A DNA stretch of 64,000 nucleotides from Saccharofermentans sp. (GCA_024403675.1 JAKSRH010000005.1:31395-95394); one strand, 5' to 3'; counted from the first letter of the stretch, positions 9,195-17,767 are shown. A program made the numbers and translations. The notes: generated by a model from the letters alone, not told the origin.

Positions 9195-10013
9195 TTATAA
9201 AATTACTTCGTTCATGCTTCCAGTTCTGTATCCAATAAGGTCCATAGATACATAACTAAAACCTAATTCCTTAAATTTCTTAGCAACAAGTAATCGAGTC
9301 CTCTCTTCTACTAGCTTAGAAATATCTTCAGGAAGCACCTCAATTCTTGCCATATCACCATGAATTCTAACACGCATCTGGCTAAAACCTAAATCAAGTA
9401 ATAACTGCTCAGCTTTATCTACCATGCTAAGCTTCTCATCGGTAATTTTCTCACCATATACAAAACGAGATGCAAGACATGCATAGGATGGCTTATTCCA
9501 GGTAGGAAGACCATACATAGAAGAAAGAGCACGAATATCTGACTTAGTTAACTTCGCCTCGCGAAGAGGGCTAGTAATATTCATCTCAGCTACCGCCTGA
9601 AGACCTGGCCTATAATCACCAAGATCATCTATATTGGATCCTTCTGCTACATACTCGATACCCTTTTCCGCAGCTAGTTTCTTAATGCTACTGAAAATAG
9701 CTTTCTTACATAAATAGCATCTATTCGGAGGATTATTTGTTACCTCCTCACTTCTATTCTCATCTGCATCAAAAACAACTTGAAGTATATCATTTGCTGC
9801 ACAAAAAGCCTCTGCTTCAGTCATCTCACGATGAGGACAAAAACTAGACTTTGCAGTCACGGCCATAGCCTTATTACCAAGTACTTCCTTTGCCACATAA
9901 AGCAAAAAAGTAGAATCAACACCACCAGAAAAACCCACAGCAAGGCTACCCAGGCTTTTAAGGTAAGTTTTTAAATTTTCTAATTTTGTAAGCTGCTCTG
10001 GTGTTGGTTCCAT
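9195..10013 (-). CDS. larE: ATP-dependent pyridinium-dicarboxylate sulfur transferase LarE
   Basis: LarE inserts sulfur into the nickel-pincer cofactor of lactate racemase and related enzymes. The 272 residues show the PP-loop SGGVDS (29-34), the PNRCYLC segment and the YACLASR segment. Cysteines 99, 102 and 179 form the CxxC plus distal Cys pattern associated with LarE enzymes that hold a [4Fe-4S] cluster rather than sacrificing a single cysteine; this is recalled from the Thermotoga-type enzyme. The gene starts one base after the tcdA stop, so the two are coupled. No larA, larB or larC is in the window. Confidence 0.9.
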   Translation of the reverse strand: MEPTPEQLTKLENLKTYLKSLGSLAVGFSGGVDSTFLLYVAKEVLGNKAMAVTAKSSFCPHREMTEAEAFCAANDILQVVFDADENRSEEVTNNPPNRCYLCKKAIFSSIKKLAAEKGIEYVAEGSNIDDLGDYRPGLQAVAEMNITSPLREAKLTKSDIRALSSMYGLPTWNKPSYACLASRFVYGEKITDEKLSMVDKAEQLLLDLGFSQMRVRIHGDMARIEVLPEDISKLVEERTRLLVAKKFKELGFSYVSMDLIGYRTGSMNEVIL

Positions 10014-10014
10014 A

Positions 10015-10746
10015 TTAATTTACCTTGTCGTCGTTACGAAAATTTGTAAGGTCTTTAATAACTTCTGCCGCAATAATAAGTCCAGCAACAGATGGCACGA
10101 AAGCATTACTTCCAGGTGCTGGTCTACCCCCCTTGGTCTCATTAGGGTCAATATTAGGAGTAAGAGGCTTTTCCTTCGAGTAAACCACTTTTAATTTCTT
10201 CACACCACGCTTTTTAAGTTCGCGTCTCATTACTTTCGCCAAGGGACACACAGATGTCTTGTTAATATCTGCCACTTCAAACATCTCAGGGTTAACTTTA
10301 TTACCCGCACCCATACTACTAATAATTGGGGTGCCTGCTTCCTTTGCTTGCACAATAAGCTCCAATTTACCTGTCACTGTGTCAATAGCATCCACCACAT
10401 AATCGTATTTAGTAAAGTCAAACTGATCACGTGTCTCTGGAAGATAAAAAGTCTTATAAATATTTACCTTAGCCTCAGGATTAATTTCTAAAATGCGTTC
10501 CTTAGCTACCTCTACCTTATCGCGACCAACAGTCTTAGTAGTAGCTATAATTTGTCTATTAATATTGGACTCACAAACAGTGTCATTATCTATAAGATCT
10601 AATGTGCCGACGCCACTTCTAGCCAAGGCTTCTACAACATATCCACCAACTCCTCCGACACCAAAAATGGCTACTCTACTATTTGCCAAAGTAGTCATGT
10701 TATCTGCGCCTAAAAGAAGTTCTGTTCGTGTAAATATATTGGACAT
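10015..10746 (-). CDS. tcdA: tRNA threonylcarbamoyladenosine dehydratase (TcdA/CsdL)
   Basis: ThiF/E1-like enzyme that dehydrates t6A to cyclic t6A at position 37 of ANN-decoding tRNAs. The 243 residues have the GVGGVGGYVVEAL nucleotide-binding loop (about 30-42), DNDTVCESNINRQ (52-64) with the E1-type Asp and Arg-Gln, and VVDAIDTV (about 117). The family's MGAGNKVNP and RELKKRGV segments are present. Length is usual. The ATG follows AAGGAAAGG. Confidence 0.92.
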   Translation of the reverse strand: MSNIFTRTELLLGADNMTTLANSRVAIFGVGGVGGYVVEALARSGVGTLDLIDNDTVCESNINRQIIATTKTVGRDKVEVAKERILEINPEAKVNIYKTFYLPETRDQFDFTKYDYVVDAIDTVTGKLELIVQAKEAGTPIISSMGAGNKVNPEMFEVADINKTSVCPLAKVMRRELKKRGVKKLKVVYSKEKPLTPNIDPNETKGGRPAPGSNAFVPSVAGLIIAAEVIKDLTNFRNDDKVN

Positions 10747-10773
10747 CGTAATTACCTTTCCTTAATTGGTTTA

Positions 10774-10782
10774 ATTATACCA
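10774..10782 (-). promoter_or_regulatory. Extended -10 promoter for tcdA-larE
   Basis: TGGTATAAT on the minus strand (TATAAT at 10774-10779 with TG one base ahead) is an extended -10 element 28 bases before the tcdA ATG, just after the stop of the HipA-like gene. No good -35 is seen. It would let tcdA-larE be expressed independently of the upstream pair. Confidence 0.5.
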
Positions 10783-10786
10783 ATTT

Positions 10787-11608
10787 CTAATATTTCTGCC
10801 TCTCAATAATAGTCTTTGTAACTCGCTCTCTTATTATTCCCCTATCACGCTCTGGATAGTACTCTAAAAGCGGTAATAGAACTTTATCAATCTCATCCTT
10901 GGTTAATCGTGGAATTTCTAACTGCGAACCATATAGACTTCTAATAATATTCAATTGCCTGTTAAAAGATATATGAAAAGGATTAGCATCTACTGTTTTC
11001 ATCAACCCTTCCGGTGTTATATCCAAAGGCAAGACATGGGCATTAGATAAAAGTCCTGCACCATTATCAAAAATCGGACAATAATCGAATCCATTTTCCT
11101 TCTTTATTACAGCAATATTATTAAGATGTCTGTCATTATTTAACACCAATGCATCCAACTCAAAAATAATAGTTAAATACAGAGGAAACTCTTTAAGACC
11201 AGTAATCTCTGCTACCTTTTCTGCCAGAAAAGATATTCTTTTTTTGTCACTTGAAAGGGTCATTAATATACCTTTCAAAGGACGGTTATAGTATTCCTTG
11301 AACAACTTATTGATAGTTATAATTGACTCCCCTGGTTTAAGAAAATTTTCACTACTACAACCAGTTCTATTGAGTTTATGAACATTCATCTTTTCCATTT
11401 CATATCTAACGAAAGTAAAAGATGTATTCTTCTCAATATTACTTCTTTCAAGTAAGTAAGTCGTAAACACCTCAGATAATGCCTCATAGCCAAATTGGTC
11501 AAGCTTATACCAGCGGTTATTATCAAACCACTTTTCTTGATTTCCTTTAGATGATGTCTCAGCTATTTTGTTATTGGATACAAAATTTATGTCACTTCTT
11601 CTATCCAT
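10787..11608 (-). CDS. HipA-like Ser/Thr kinase-fold protein, putative toxin
   Basis: The 273 residues contain the catalytic core of HipA-type kinases: NNDRHLNN (157-164) with the catalytic Asp159, and PIFDNGAG (178-185) with the metal-binding Asp181. The N-terminal HipA sub-domain that is normally fused (Couple_hipA) is absent, so the protein is shorter than E. coli HipA (440). It overlaps the upstream AbrB-like gene by 22 bases, an arrangement typical of toxin-antitoxin pairs. HipA phosphorylates a tRNA synthetase; whether this protein has that target, or any toxicity, is unknown. It could instead be a signalling kinase acting on its partner. Confidence 0.7.
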   Translation of the reverse strand: MDRRSDINFVSNNKIAETSSKGNQEKWFDNNRWYKLDQFGYEALSEVFTTYLLERSNIEKNTSFTFVRYEMEKMNVHKLNRTGCSSENFLKPGESIITINKLFKEYYNRPLKGILMTLSSDKKRISFLAEKVAEITGLKEFPLYLTIIFELDALVLNNDRHLNNIAVIKKENGFDYCPIFDNGAGLLSNAHVLPLDITPEGLMKTVDANPFHISFNRQLNIIRSLYGSQLEIPRLTKDEIDKVLLPLLEYYPERDRGIIRERVTKTIIERQKY

Positions 11609-12120
11609 TGATTATCTTCTGCCATTCTTCCCTTGGTTTTTCTAATTATTTCTAGAGGGTCATATTCATCTACACCTATCGCACTTAAATAGTAATCAAC
11701 ACCATCTCTTTCTCTTGGGATACAACGTTCTTCCAAAAAATCGAAAAAATCTTCCCATCCTGGATTCGTATTATTACCAAATGCTGTAGTAATAAAACAT
11801 TCACTATGGTTTGTTACTTTTATTCTTCTATCAGTAAAATCGGCATAAATTGTTGTTTGTAATTCTTCACCATCATAATATCTATAAAGATGCATATCAT
11901 GACCTAAATCTACATAGGTTTGATAAAACTCTTCCCCTGTCATATTCTTACGAATAACTATAGAATTACCATCAAAAAACATATCTAGGTCTCTTGAATC
12001 TTCATCTAAATTCATGCTCTTTACCCAGTTAGATGGAAGAGAAACTTTATATGTTTTGGACCCTGCCGAAGCAGTACCTCCAGCCTTACCTATAATTAGT
12101 TTTCCTTTACGAATTTCCAT
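11587..12120 (-). CDS. AbrB/SpoVT-like DNA-binding protein, putative antitoxin of the HipA-like kinase
   Basis: The N-terminal 58 residues read as a swapped-hairpin AbrB-type domain: a GKAGGTAS loop, YKVSLPSNWV as the first strand-turn and an acidic SRDLDMFFDG turn before IVIRK. The remaining 120 residues carry a second element ending DPLEIIRKTKGRMAED (about 154-169) and a final Trp, which looks like a conserved partner- or kinase-recognition segment. The gene leads the kinase and overlaps it, and a 15-bp palindrome lies 27 bases upstream of its ATG, which fits autoregulation. The ATG at 12120 follows an AGAGGT site. Confidence 0.62.
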   Translation of the reverse strand: MEIRKGKLIIGKAGGTASAGSKTYKVSLPSNWVKSMNLDEDSRDLDMFFDGNSIVIRKNMTGEEFYQTYVDLGHDMHLYRYYDGEELQTTIYADFTDRRIKVTNHSECFITTAFGNNTNPGWEDFFDFLEERCIPRERDGVDYYLSAIGVDEYDPLEIIRKTKGRMAEDNQWIEEVT

Positions 12121-12147
12121 AATATTACCTCTAGTTATATTTTATGT

Positions 12148-12162
12148 TATTCGTAACGAATA
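12148..12162. promoter_or_regulatory. Palindrome upstream of the AbrB/HipA-like pair, candidate operator
   Basis: TATTCGT at 12148-12154 and ACGAATA at 12156-12162 form a perfect inverted repeat around one central base, overlapping AT-rich sequence that can serve as a -10 region. Autorepression by the AbrB-like protein is inferred. Confidence 0.5.
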
Positions 12163-12180
12163 TACAATGTTTATATATAC

Positions 12181-12208
12181 AAAACGCCCCTGTGAAATCA
12201 CAGAGGCG
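12181..12208 (-). terminator. Intrinsic terminator of the BlaI/BlaR1-type operon
   Basis: CGCCCCTGTG at 12185-12194 pairs with CACAGAGGCG at 12199-12208 (one mismatch) over a 4-base loop, followed on the minus strand by TTTTG. It lies 37 bases past the stop of the M56 peptidase gene. Confidence 0.8.
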
Positions 12209-12244
12209 CTTTCAAAATCTATATCTATACCTTGTTTTATTAAC

Positions 12245-14050
12245 TTATGGGTGATTCCAGAAATAAATTTCTGTAATCTCGTTATTCTCGACCTTAATTA
12301 CTGTGTAATCATAATAATAATCTGGTCCTGCATCCTTGAAAAAATACATATCACTAATCATGTCGATATACCCCTTAGTATAAGAAGTATCCTTAAATGT
12401 GAGAGCATCTGTAAGTTCATCAGTAGACATTGAAGCAACCACATCACCTTCTGTAATGAGCCAAGTTACCGAATCATAAATTACACATTCTTCAGAAATA
12501 GGAAGTATTCTATCCAAAGAATAAGTAAACTCTGGTGTATCACTTGAAGAGAATAACTTCCAAGTCTCGCCACCCTCTACTTCATAAAACGCATAATTTT
12601 CGCTGTCATTTATGCTTAAAATGTTTCCAGAATAATCTGTACCATAACGTGAGAATGGTTCAACAGTACTTAAATTAAGATGCTCCACTTCTATAGTTGT
12701 TTCTTCATCTTCGTACTTTGCATAGCTAATCTCATCACCGACTAATAATCTGTTAATATAATCACTATTAACCTCTACCTGAATCCATGGAATGAAAGTT
12801 GCTGCTTCAAATTCGTAATCATTTCCATCTTCTGTAGATACACTAATAATATTTGAATGATTGTACATAGATACTGTGTAGTAACCATCATCAATATCCG
12901 TATCAAAAACAGGTGGATAACTACATAAAACTCCACCAGGAGTAGATTCTTCTGAATCAAGATCTAATACAACTTTGGTATTAGGATTTACCTTTAAATA
13001 AGCATCACCATCTTCAGTTTTTATTGCAGAGTGCTGATGGTCTGTCTCATGAATTTCGTTAGTTTCTGTCTCAGCTTCTTCCTGGTTAAACTTTAGTAAA
13101 GAACAACCTGTAGCTACAAGCGCTACAATCAAAGAAATAACTACAGGAACGACTGTTGTCTTTCTATTCTTTTTAATGTTTGTGATTCTATCCCTCATGA
13201 AATTCTTACTCCTTCCGTACATAGCCGTCGTAAGGTAGAAATCATGCTTTCCAAGAGACCTATCCGCAAGAAGTGTGAGAAGAACTTTACCGTATTCCAC
13301 TCTCTTTTCCTCACCAATCTTCTCAAGCACAGCTTCATCACAAGCAAGCTCGCAGTCCTGTTCGGAAATAACAAATGCATACCAAATCAACGGATTATAC
13401 CAGTTAACGGCAAGCACTATAAATCTCACAATAGCCCACAAAGTATCACCATGTTTATAGTGACAGTATTCATGACAAATAGCATACTTTGTCATCTCAG
13501 ATTTAGAGGCAACTTTATCACTTAAATAAATGTCTTTTCCAAGTAAGAAAGGCGCACTGTCATGGTCAAATCTATAAACATTGAGGTTACTATTAGAATC
13601 AATTTCGATAAAAGTTCTCTTCTTATTGCAGTAAATAATAAAACCAAGATTAAAAACAATAATTGAACCAATGAATACACCAGATACGGCATAAGTAACT
13701 TTAGTTAAAGTTTCTGCCCAATTAATAGTTTTTACAGGCTCTTCAGATACTGTCTCAATAACATACTTTTTATCGCTATCACCATTTGCCTGATTATCAT
13801 TAAGAGGAACAGGCTTTTGGTCAGTAACCGCTTTGTGATGAATCTGAGGTGTAGTTACCTGCTCATCAACAACGACTTGTCTTGCCGGCAAAGTGATATT
13901 AATCGAATATACCGGCGCTACTAACATAAACAGGGGTACTAAAAGCCACAAAGCATATTGAAGTCTTTTGCTAATTCTATCCTTTGCAAAAAACCTAATT
14001 GCCAAAATAGCTACAGTAATTAAACTTATTCCAAAAACATATCGAAGCAT
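12245..14050 (-). CDS. M56 (BlaR1/MecR1-type) membrane peptidase with an unrecognised sensor domain
   Basis: Senses an outside signal and, in known relatives, triggers cleavage of its BlaI partner. The 601 residues have two N-terminal membrane helices, a third near 120-140, the zinc protease motif HEYCH (193-197) with the downstream CELACDE glutamate, a fourth helix near 300-318 and a 280-residue extracytoplasmic C-terminal domain. That domain is acidic and lacks the penicillin-binding SxxK/SxN/KTG set of BlaR1, so beta-lactam sensing is not supported. I choose the ATG at 14050 because GAGG lies eight bases ahead; it is one base after the blaI-like stop. Confidence 0.85.
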   Translation of the reverse strand: MLRYVFGISLITVAILAIRFFAKDRISKRLQYALWLLVPLFMLVAPVYSINITLPARQVVVDEQVTTPQIHHKAVTDQKPVPLNDNQANGDSDKKYVIETVSEEPVKTINWAETLTKVTYAVSGVFIGSIIVFNLGFIIYCNKKRTFIEIDSNSNLNVYRFDHDSAPFLLGKDIYLSDKVASKSEMTKYAICHEYCHYKHGDTLWAIVRFIVLAVNWYNPLIWYAFVISEQDCELACDEAVLEKIGEEKRVEYGKVLLTLLADRSLGKHDFYLTTAMYGRSKNFMRDRITNIKKNRKTTVVPVVISLIVALVATGCSLLKFNQEEAETETNEIHETDHQHSAIKTEDGDAYLKVNPNTKVVLDLDSEESTPGGVLCSYPPVFDTDIDDGYYTVSMYNHSNIISVSTEDGNDYEFEAATFIPWIQVEVNSDYINRLLVGDEISYAKYEDEETTIEVEHLNLSTVEPFSRYGTDYSGNILSINDSENYAFYEVEGGETWKLFSSSDTPEFTYSLDRILPISEECVIYDSVTWLITEGDVVASMSTDELTDALTFKDTSYTKGYIDMISDMYFFKDAGPDYYYDYTVIKVENNEITEIYFWNHP

Positions 14051-14051
14051 A

Positions 14052-14411
14052 TTACTTATCCTCAAGAATCTTATGAAGCTCTTCTATATCTTCTTTTGTA
14101 AGTTTGTCTGACTTAATTAAGTTAGAAATCATAAGACCAACGCGACCACTATAAACCTTATCAAGGAAAGTAGTAGTTTCTTCCATTTCAGCCTCAGATC
14201 TATCGATACTTGGATAAAAACGCTTAGCTCTGTCTTCCTGAACATAATGCACCGCTTCCTTTTCTTCCATTCTCTTAAGAAGGGTGATAATTGTGTTCTT
14301 GGACCATCCAGTCTCATCCTTAAGCTCTTTTGTCAGCTCAGTGATAGTCATGGACTTGTTGTCCCATAGACAAGTAGCAATTCTCCATTCTGCATCTGAT
14401 AACTTAATCAT
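14052..14411 (-). CDS. BlaI/MecI family repressor
   Basis: A 119-residue winged-helix repressor: LSDAEWRIATCLWD at the N-terminus, TGWSKNTIITLLKRMEEKEAV as the recognition helix and turn (about 38-58), then YPSIDRSEAE, the region of the BlaR1-dependent cleavage site in relatives, and a helical dimer domain. The ATG at 14411 has AGGAGG six bases ahead; an upstream in-frame GTG overlaps that site. It leads an operon with the M56 peptidase and is preceded by a near-consensus promoter and a short dyad, so it is probably autoregulated. Confidence 0.9.
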   Translation of the reverse strand: MIKLSDAEWRIATCLWDNKSMTITELTKELKDETGWSKNTIITLLKRMEEKEAVHYVQEDRAKRFYPSIDRSEAEMEETTTFLDKVYSGRVGLMISNLIKSDKLTKEDIEELHKILEDK

Positions 14412-14428
14412 ATAGTCCTCCTGTTGGT

Positions 14429-14438
14429 ACACATGTGT
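14429..14438. promoter_or_regulatory. Candidate BlaI-type operator
   Basis: ACACATGTGT is a perfect 10-bp palindrome within TACACATGTGTC, close to the TACAnATGTA operators known for BlaI/MecI. It lies at the predicted transcription start of the blaI-like gene. Confidence 0.55.
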
Positions 14439-14446
14439 CTATCTGA

Positions 14447-14475
14447 ACTATACAACCAAGGTATACACTTGTCAA
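14447..14475 (-). promoter_or_regulatory. Sigma-A promoter of the BlaI/BlaR1-type operon
   Basis: On the minus strand TTGACA (14470-14475), a 17-base spacer and TATAGT (14447-14452). The -35 is perfect and the -10 has one mismatch. The spacer also holds a GTGTATAC word that could be a second repressor half-site. Confidence 0.82.
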
Positions 14476-14478
14476 CCA

Positions 14479-14982
14479 TTATTTATTTGATGGATCTTCA
14501 ACTCTATACAAGAATATTTTGCTCGCATCTATTTCCTGTGTAATTTTTTCATCCTTTTGAGTTACTATTTCTAAAATTAGTGTATCTTTGTAATCTGCTT
14601 CGTTTTCTGTCCATCCATCATAATAAAAACGAATCGTTGTTTCTTTAAGCCTACTTGCATAAAAAGGATGTTCATCAAGGAAAGTATTATAACTACTAAT
14701 TATGTTTTTTATTTCCTGCTCACTTTTAACGTCGTAATACTCCATATAATCTGCATTATTTATTCCATTATGAGAACGTTGAAAAATGTAATTATACTTT
14801 TTGTAATCTCTATCATTTTCTAGATTGTTTTCCTCTGAAATATATATGCCTGCATTTACAACTGCATTATCTGAAGAGAAAAAATCTGTAACTTGAAAGA
14901 TTATTTCTCCTACAACATAAATTCCAATTATGATAACTATAACAATATATTTCCGCAGAAATTCTTTTATATTCTTTTTCAT
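14479..14982 (-). CDS. Membrane-anchored hypothetical protein, 167 residues
   Basis: I do not recognise a family. The protein starts with a basic stretch and one hydrophobic helix (about 11-31), then a predicted outside domain of some 135 residues rich in Asn, Asp, Glu and Tyr, with alternating polar/aromatic strands near the end. The stop codon lies only four bases ahead of the -35 element of the blaI-type promoter on the same strand, so transcription may run on into that operon. Its outside domain could be a partner of the BlaR1-like sensor, but that is only a guess from position. Confidence 0.6.
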   Translation of the reverse strand: MKKNIKEFLRKYIVIVIIIGIYVVGEIIFQVTDFFSSDNAVVNAGIYISEENNLENDRDYKKYNYIFQRSHNGINNADYMEYYDVKSEQEIKNIISSYNTFLDEHPFYASRLKETTIRFYYDGWTENEADYKDTLILEIVTQKDEKITQEIDASKIFLYRVEDPSNK

Positions 14983-15061
14983 TACTATCCCTTTTACCCC
15001 TACTATCTATGAACGAATATTACCAAAGGAAATAATCTAAAAGGTTAATAAAAAGTTGAGA

Positions 15062-15090
15062 TTAAAAAGGAACCCATATAAGAGTTCCTT
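15062..15090 (-). terminator. Intrinsic terminator of the radical SAM gene
   Basis: AAGGAAC (15067-15073) pairs with GTTCCTT (15084-15090), followed on the minus strand by TTTTAAT. The stem overlaps the stop codon of the gene. Confidence 0.7.
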
Positions 15091-15961
15091 ACATCAAATC
15101 GAAAATTGATATTTGTTTAAATTTCTCAGGATATTCTTGCAGATAATTAAAACAATCACTCGTCCTACTCATGATGTTATGAGCCTTACATGTATCGTAG
15201 AATATCTTCATTAGTTCCACGTTATTTGGACTCAAAATATTATAGGAATTACCATAAGTTTTAATATATTTTTCTTTCATTCCTGGAAAGTGTTTATCAA
15301 GAGCAGCATAGAAATATTCTCTATCACCATCTCTTAAAGTGACTCCCATATCAAAGCAAATAATACCTTTAACTTCTGCCTTCACACAGTAGTCTAAGAT
15401 ACCCCTAATATTCTCCTCTGTGTCATTAATAAAAGGAAGTATCGGACTAAGCCAGACTACCGTTGGGATTCCTTCGTCTTTGCATCTCATTAGAACGTCA
15501 AAACGCTCTTTTGTAGTAGATACATTTGGTTCTAGTATCTTACATAAATCTTCATCTGCTGTAGTTAGTGTCATTTGAACTACTGCTTTAGATTTCTCAT
15601 TTATTGATTTAAGTAAATCCATATCTCTTATTATTCTAGAAGACTTAGTCTGAATGGCTACTCCAAAGTACCTATCATCTATTATTTCAAGGCACTTTCT
15701 AGTGAGCTTTAATTCATCCTCAATATGTAAATATGGATCACACATTGCACCTGTTCCAATCATGCACTTTTTTCGCTTGGATTTAAGTGCACGATTAAGA
15801 AGGTCGGGCGCATTTTCCTTTACTTCAATATCCTCGAAAGGATGCGTGAAGTTATAGCATGTGCTTCTACTGTCACAATAAATGCAACCGTGAGTACAGC
15901 CTCTATAAATATTTATTCCATTATTACTGGAAAGTATTCCCTTGGCCTGTACAAAATGCAT
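15089..15961 (-). CDS. Radical SAM protein, SPL/Rv2578c-like
   Basis: The 290 residues carry CTHGCIYC (22-29), a CxxxCxxC site for the [4Fe-4S] cluster and SAM, within the RGCTHGCIYCDSR context seen in the SplB-related, Rv2578c-type group. CMIGTGAMCDPY (about 66) and the PTVVWLSPILPFIND segment fit the same group. Reaction and substrate are unknown; the group is often annotated as spore photoproduct lyase-related, but the lyase-specific residues cannot be confirmed here. It starts two bases before the parB stop region, so it is read from the parA-parB operon and is the last gene before a terminator. Confidence 0.85.
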   Translation of the reverse strand: MHFVQAKGILSSNNGINIYRGCTHGCIYCDSRSTCYNFTHPFEDIEVKENAPDLLNRALKSKRKKCMIGTGAMCDPYLHIEDELKLTRKCLEIIDDRYFGVAIQTKSSRIIRDMDLLKSINEKSKAVVQMTLTTADEDLCKILEPNVSTTKERFDVLMRCKDEGIPTVVWLSPILPFINDTEENIRGILDYCVKAEVKGIICFDMGVTLRDGDREYFYAALDKHFPGMKEKYIKTYGNSYNILSPNNVELMKIFYDTCKAHNIMSRTSDCFNYLQEYPEKFKQISIFDLM

Positions 15962-15963
15962 GA

Positions 15964-16854
15964 TTATTCACTAAGAAGTCCAATAAGTCTATCAAGGTCT
16001 TCGTAATTCTTATAATCGATTACGATTTTGCCCTTACCAGAATTTGTATCTGTTACCTTAAGCTTTACCTTAGAACCAAACTTCTTCTTAAGCTTTGTTT
16101 CTACTTCCTTTGAACTTAACTTAAATGCCTCGCTTGGTTCTTCTTTTTCCTTCTTTTCAGAACCAGAATTCTCGAGAGCCCAAATGTATTTTTTAACATA
16201 TTCTTCAGCCTGACGAACTGTCATATCTTTTGCAATAATTACATCTGCTGCTTTACGCTGATCTTCATTATTTTTAAGTGCCAAAAGTGCCTTTGCATGA
16301 CCTGCAGTTAAATCACCATTTCTTACAAAATCCTGAAGTGATTCATCGATGTTTATCAATCTAATTGTATTAGCAATTGTTGCTCTTGGCTTACCTAATT
16401 TTTTAGCAAGCTGTTCCTGACTCATCTTATGTGTTTTAAGAAGATGATCCATAGCGAAAGCTTCTTCAAGTGGGTTAAGATCTGCTCTCTGAATATTCTC
16501 AATAAGAGCCTGCTCCATTGTCTGCTTATCTGTTAAATCTCTAACAATTGCAGGAATTACTTCTAGACCTGCAAGACGTGTTGCTCTCCAACGTCTCTCA
16601 CCAGCTACAATGCGGTATCCTGTCCCTTTCTTCTGTACAATAATAGGCTGAATAACACCGTTTTCCTTAATAGACTCAGAAAGTTCCATAAGTGCTGTTT
16701 CATCAAAATCCTTACGTGGCTGATCTGTGTTAGGGGAGATATCGTTAATCTTAAGTTCTACTACAGAATCTTTTGTATTTTCTGGGATACCTTCTGTACT
16801 GAGAAGTGCACCAAGACCCTTACCTAAACCTTTATTATTTTTAGCAACTGCCAT
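15964..16854 (-). CDS. parB: Chromosome partitioning protein ParB (Spo0J)
   Basis: CTP-dependent clamp that loads on parS sites near the origin and recruits SMC. The 296 residues have the N-terminal KGLGKGLGAL box that stimulates ParA, the CTP-binding motif GERRWRA (85-91), a central helix-turn-helix (about 135-185) and a Lys-rich linker to the C-terminal dimer domain. I choose the ATG at 16854, with GAGG eight bases ahead; an in-frame TTG 18 bases upstream overlaps that site. Two perfect parS sites lie about 1 kb upstream. Confidence 0.95.
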   Translation of the reverse strand: MAVAKNNKGLGKGLGALLSTEGIPENTKDSVVELKINDISPNTDQPRKDFDETALMELSESIKENGVIQPIIVQKKGTGYRIVAGERRWRATRLAGLEVIPAIVRDLTDKQTMEQALIENIQRADLNPLEEAFAMDHLLKTHKMSQEQLAKKLGKPRATIANTIRLINIDESLQDFVRNGDLTAGHAKALLALKNNEDQRKAADVIIAKDMTVRQAEEYVKKYIWALENSGSEKKEKEEPSEAFKLSSKEVETKLKKKFGSKVKLKVTDTNSGKGKIVIDYKNYEDLDRLIGLLSE

Positions 16855-16905
16855 ATTAATTACCTCGTTCAAATTTATTACAATATATAGATGGTCGTCT
16901 ATGTT

Positions 16906-17670
16906 TTATTTAATTCTTTTTACAACTTCAGAAGCGAGTTCTGTATAGAACTTTGCACCCTTAGATTTACCATCATAATCTACAATTGTAAGGCCGTGTG
17001 AAGGTGCCTCTGCAAGTCGAACATTTCTAGGAATAAGTGTCTTAAATACTTTGTCTCCAAAGTACTTTTCTACCTCTTCTTTTACCTGTCTAGTGAGCTG
17101 TGTTCTTCTATCAAACATAGTAAGAACTACACCAACAATATCAAGTGAAGGATTAAGTTTTTTCTTAACAAGATTGATTGTATCCATAAGCTGGGAAAGT
17201 CCTTCAAGGGCATAATATTCACCCTGAATTGGAATAATAATTCCATCTGACGCTGTAAGTGCATTAATAGTTAGAATACCAAGTGATGGTGGACAATCAA
17301 TTAATACGTAATCATACTTATCCTGAACCTCAGCAAGTGCATTTTTAAGAATCTGTTCTCTACTCATTGCACTAACTAATTCGATTTCAGCACCAGCAAG
17401 ATTAATATTAGTAGGACATACATCTACATTTTTCGCTGTAGATTCAGCAATTACTTCTGAAATTGCTACATCATTTACAACTACGTCGTATGTACTGTTT
17501 TCAATTTCACCTTTATCAATACCAAGACCACTCGTAGCATTACCCTGCGGATCGAGGTCAATAACTAATACTTTCTTTCTTTTTCTTCCAATACATGCAG
17601 CAAGACTAACCGTTGTTGTAGTCTTTCCTACACCACCTTTTTGATTTGCTATTGAAATTACTTTAGCCAT
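16906..17670 (-). CDS. parA: Chromosome partitioning ATPase ParA (Soj)
   Basis: The 254 residues open with the deviant Walker A KGGVGKTT (11-18) and contain LVIDLDPQGNATSGLG (about 35-50) and LIDCPPSLGILT (about 122-133), all standard for chromosomal Soj. It acts with ParB at the origin and can regulate DnaA. The gene precedes parB by about 50 bases. A TATAAT on the minus strand at 17690-17695 is a plausible -10 element. Confidence 0.95.
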   Translation of the reverse strand: MAKVISIANQKGGVGKTTTTVSLAACIGRKRKKVLVIDLDPQGNATSGLGIDKGEIENSTYDVVVNDVAISEVIAESTAKNVDVCPTNINLAGAEIELVSAMSREQILKNALAEVQDKYDYVLIDCPPSLGILTINALTASDGIIIPIQGEYYALEGLSQLMDTINLVKKKLNPSLDIVGVVLTMFDRRTQLTRQVKEEVEKYFGDKVFKTLIPRNVRLAEAPSHGLTIVDYDGKSKGAKFYTELASEVVKRIK

Positions 17671-17767
17671 TTTTCAGTCTTCCCCTTTAATTATAATAAT
17701 AAAAATATATACATATAATAACATTTATCGAGAAAACATTGTGTTTCAGTACTATTACTATTTATAT

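Noticed and set aside
12245..14050. Beta-lactam sensor BlaR1
   Set aside because: The outside domain lacks the SxxK, SxN and KTG motifs; only the protease part matches.
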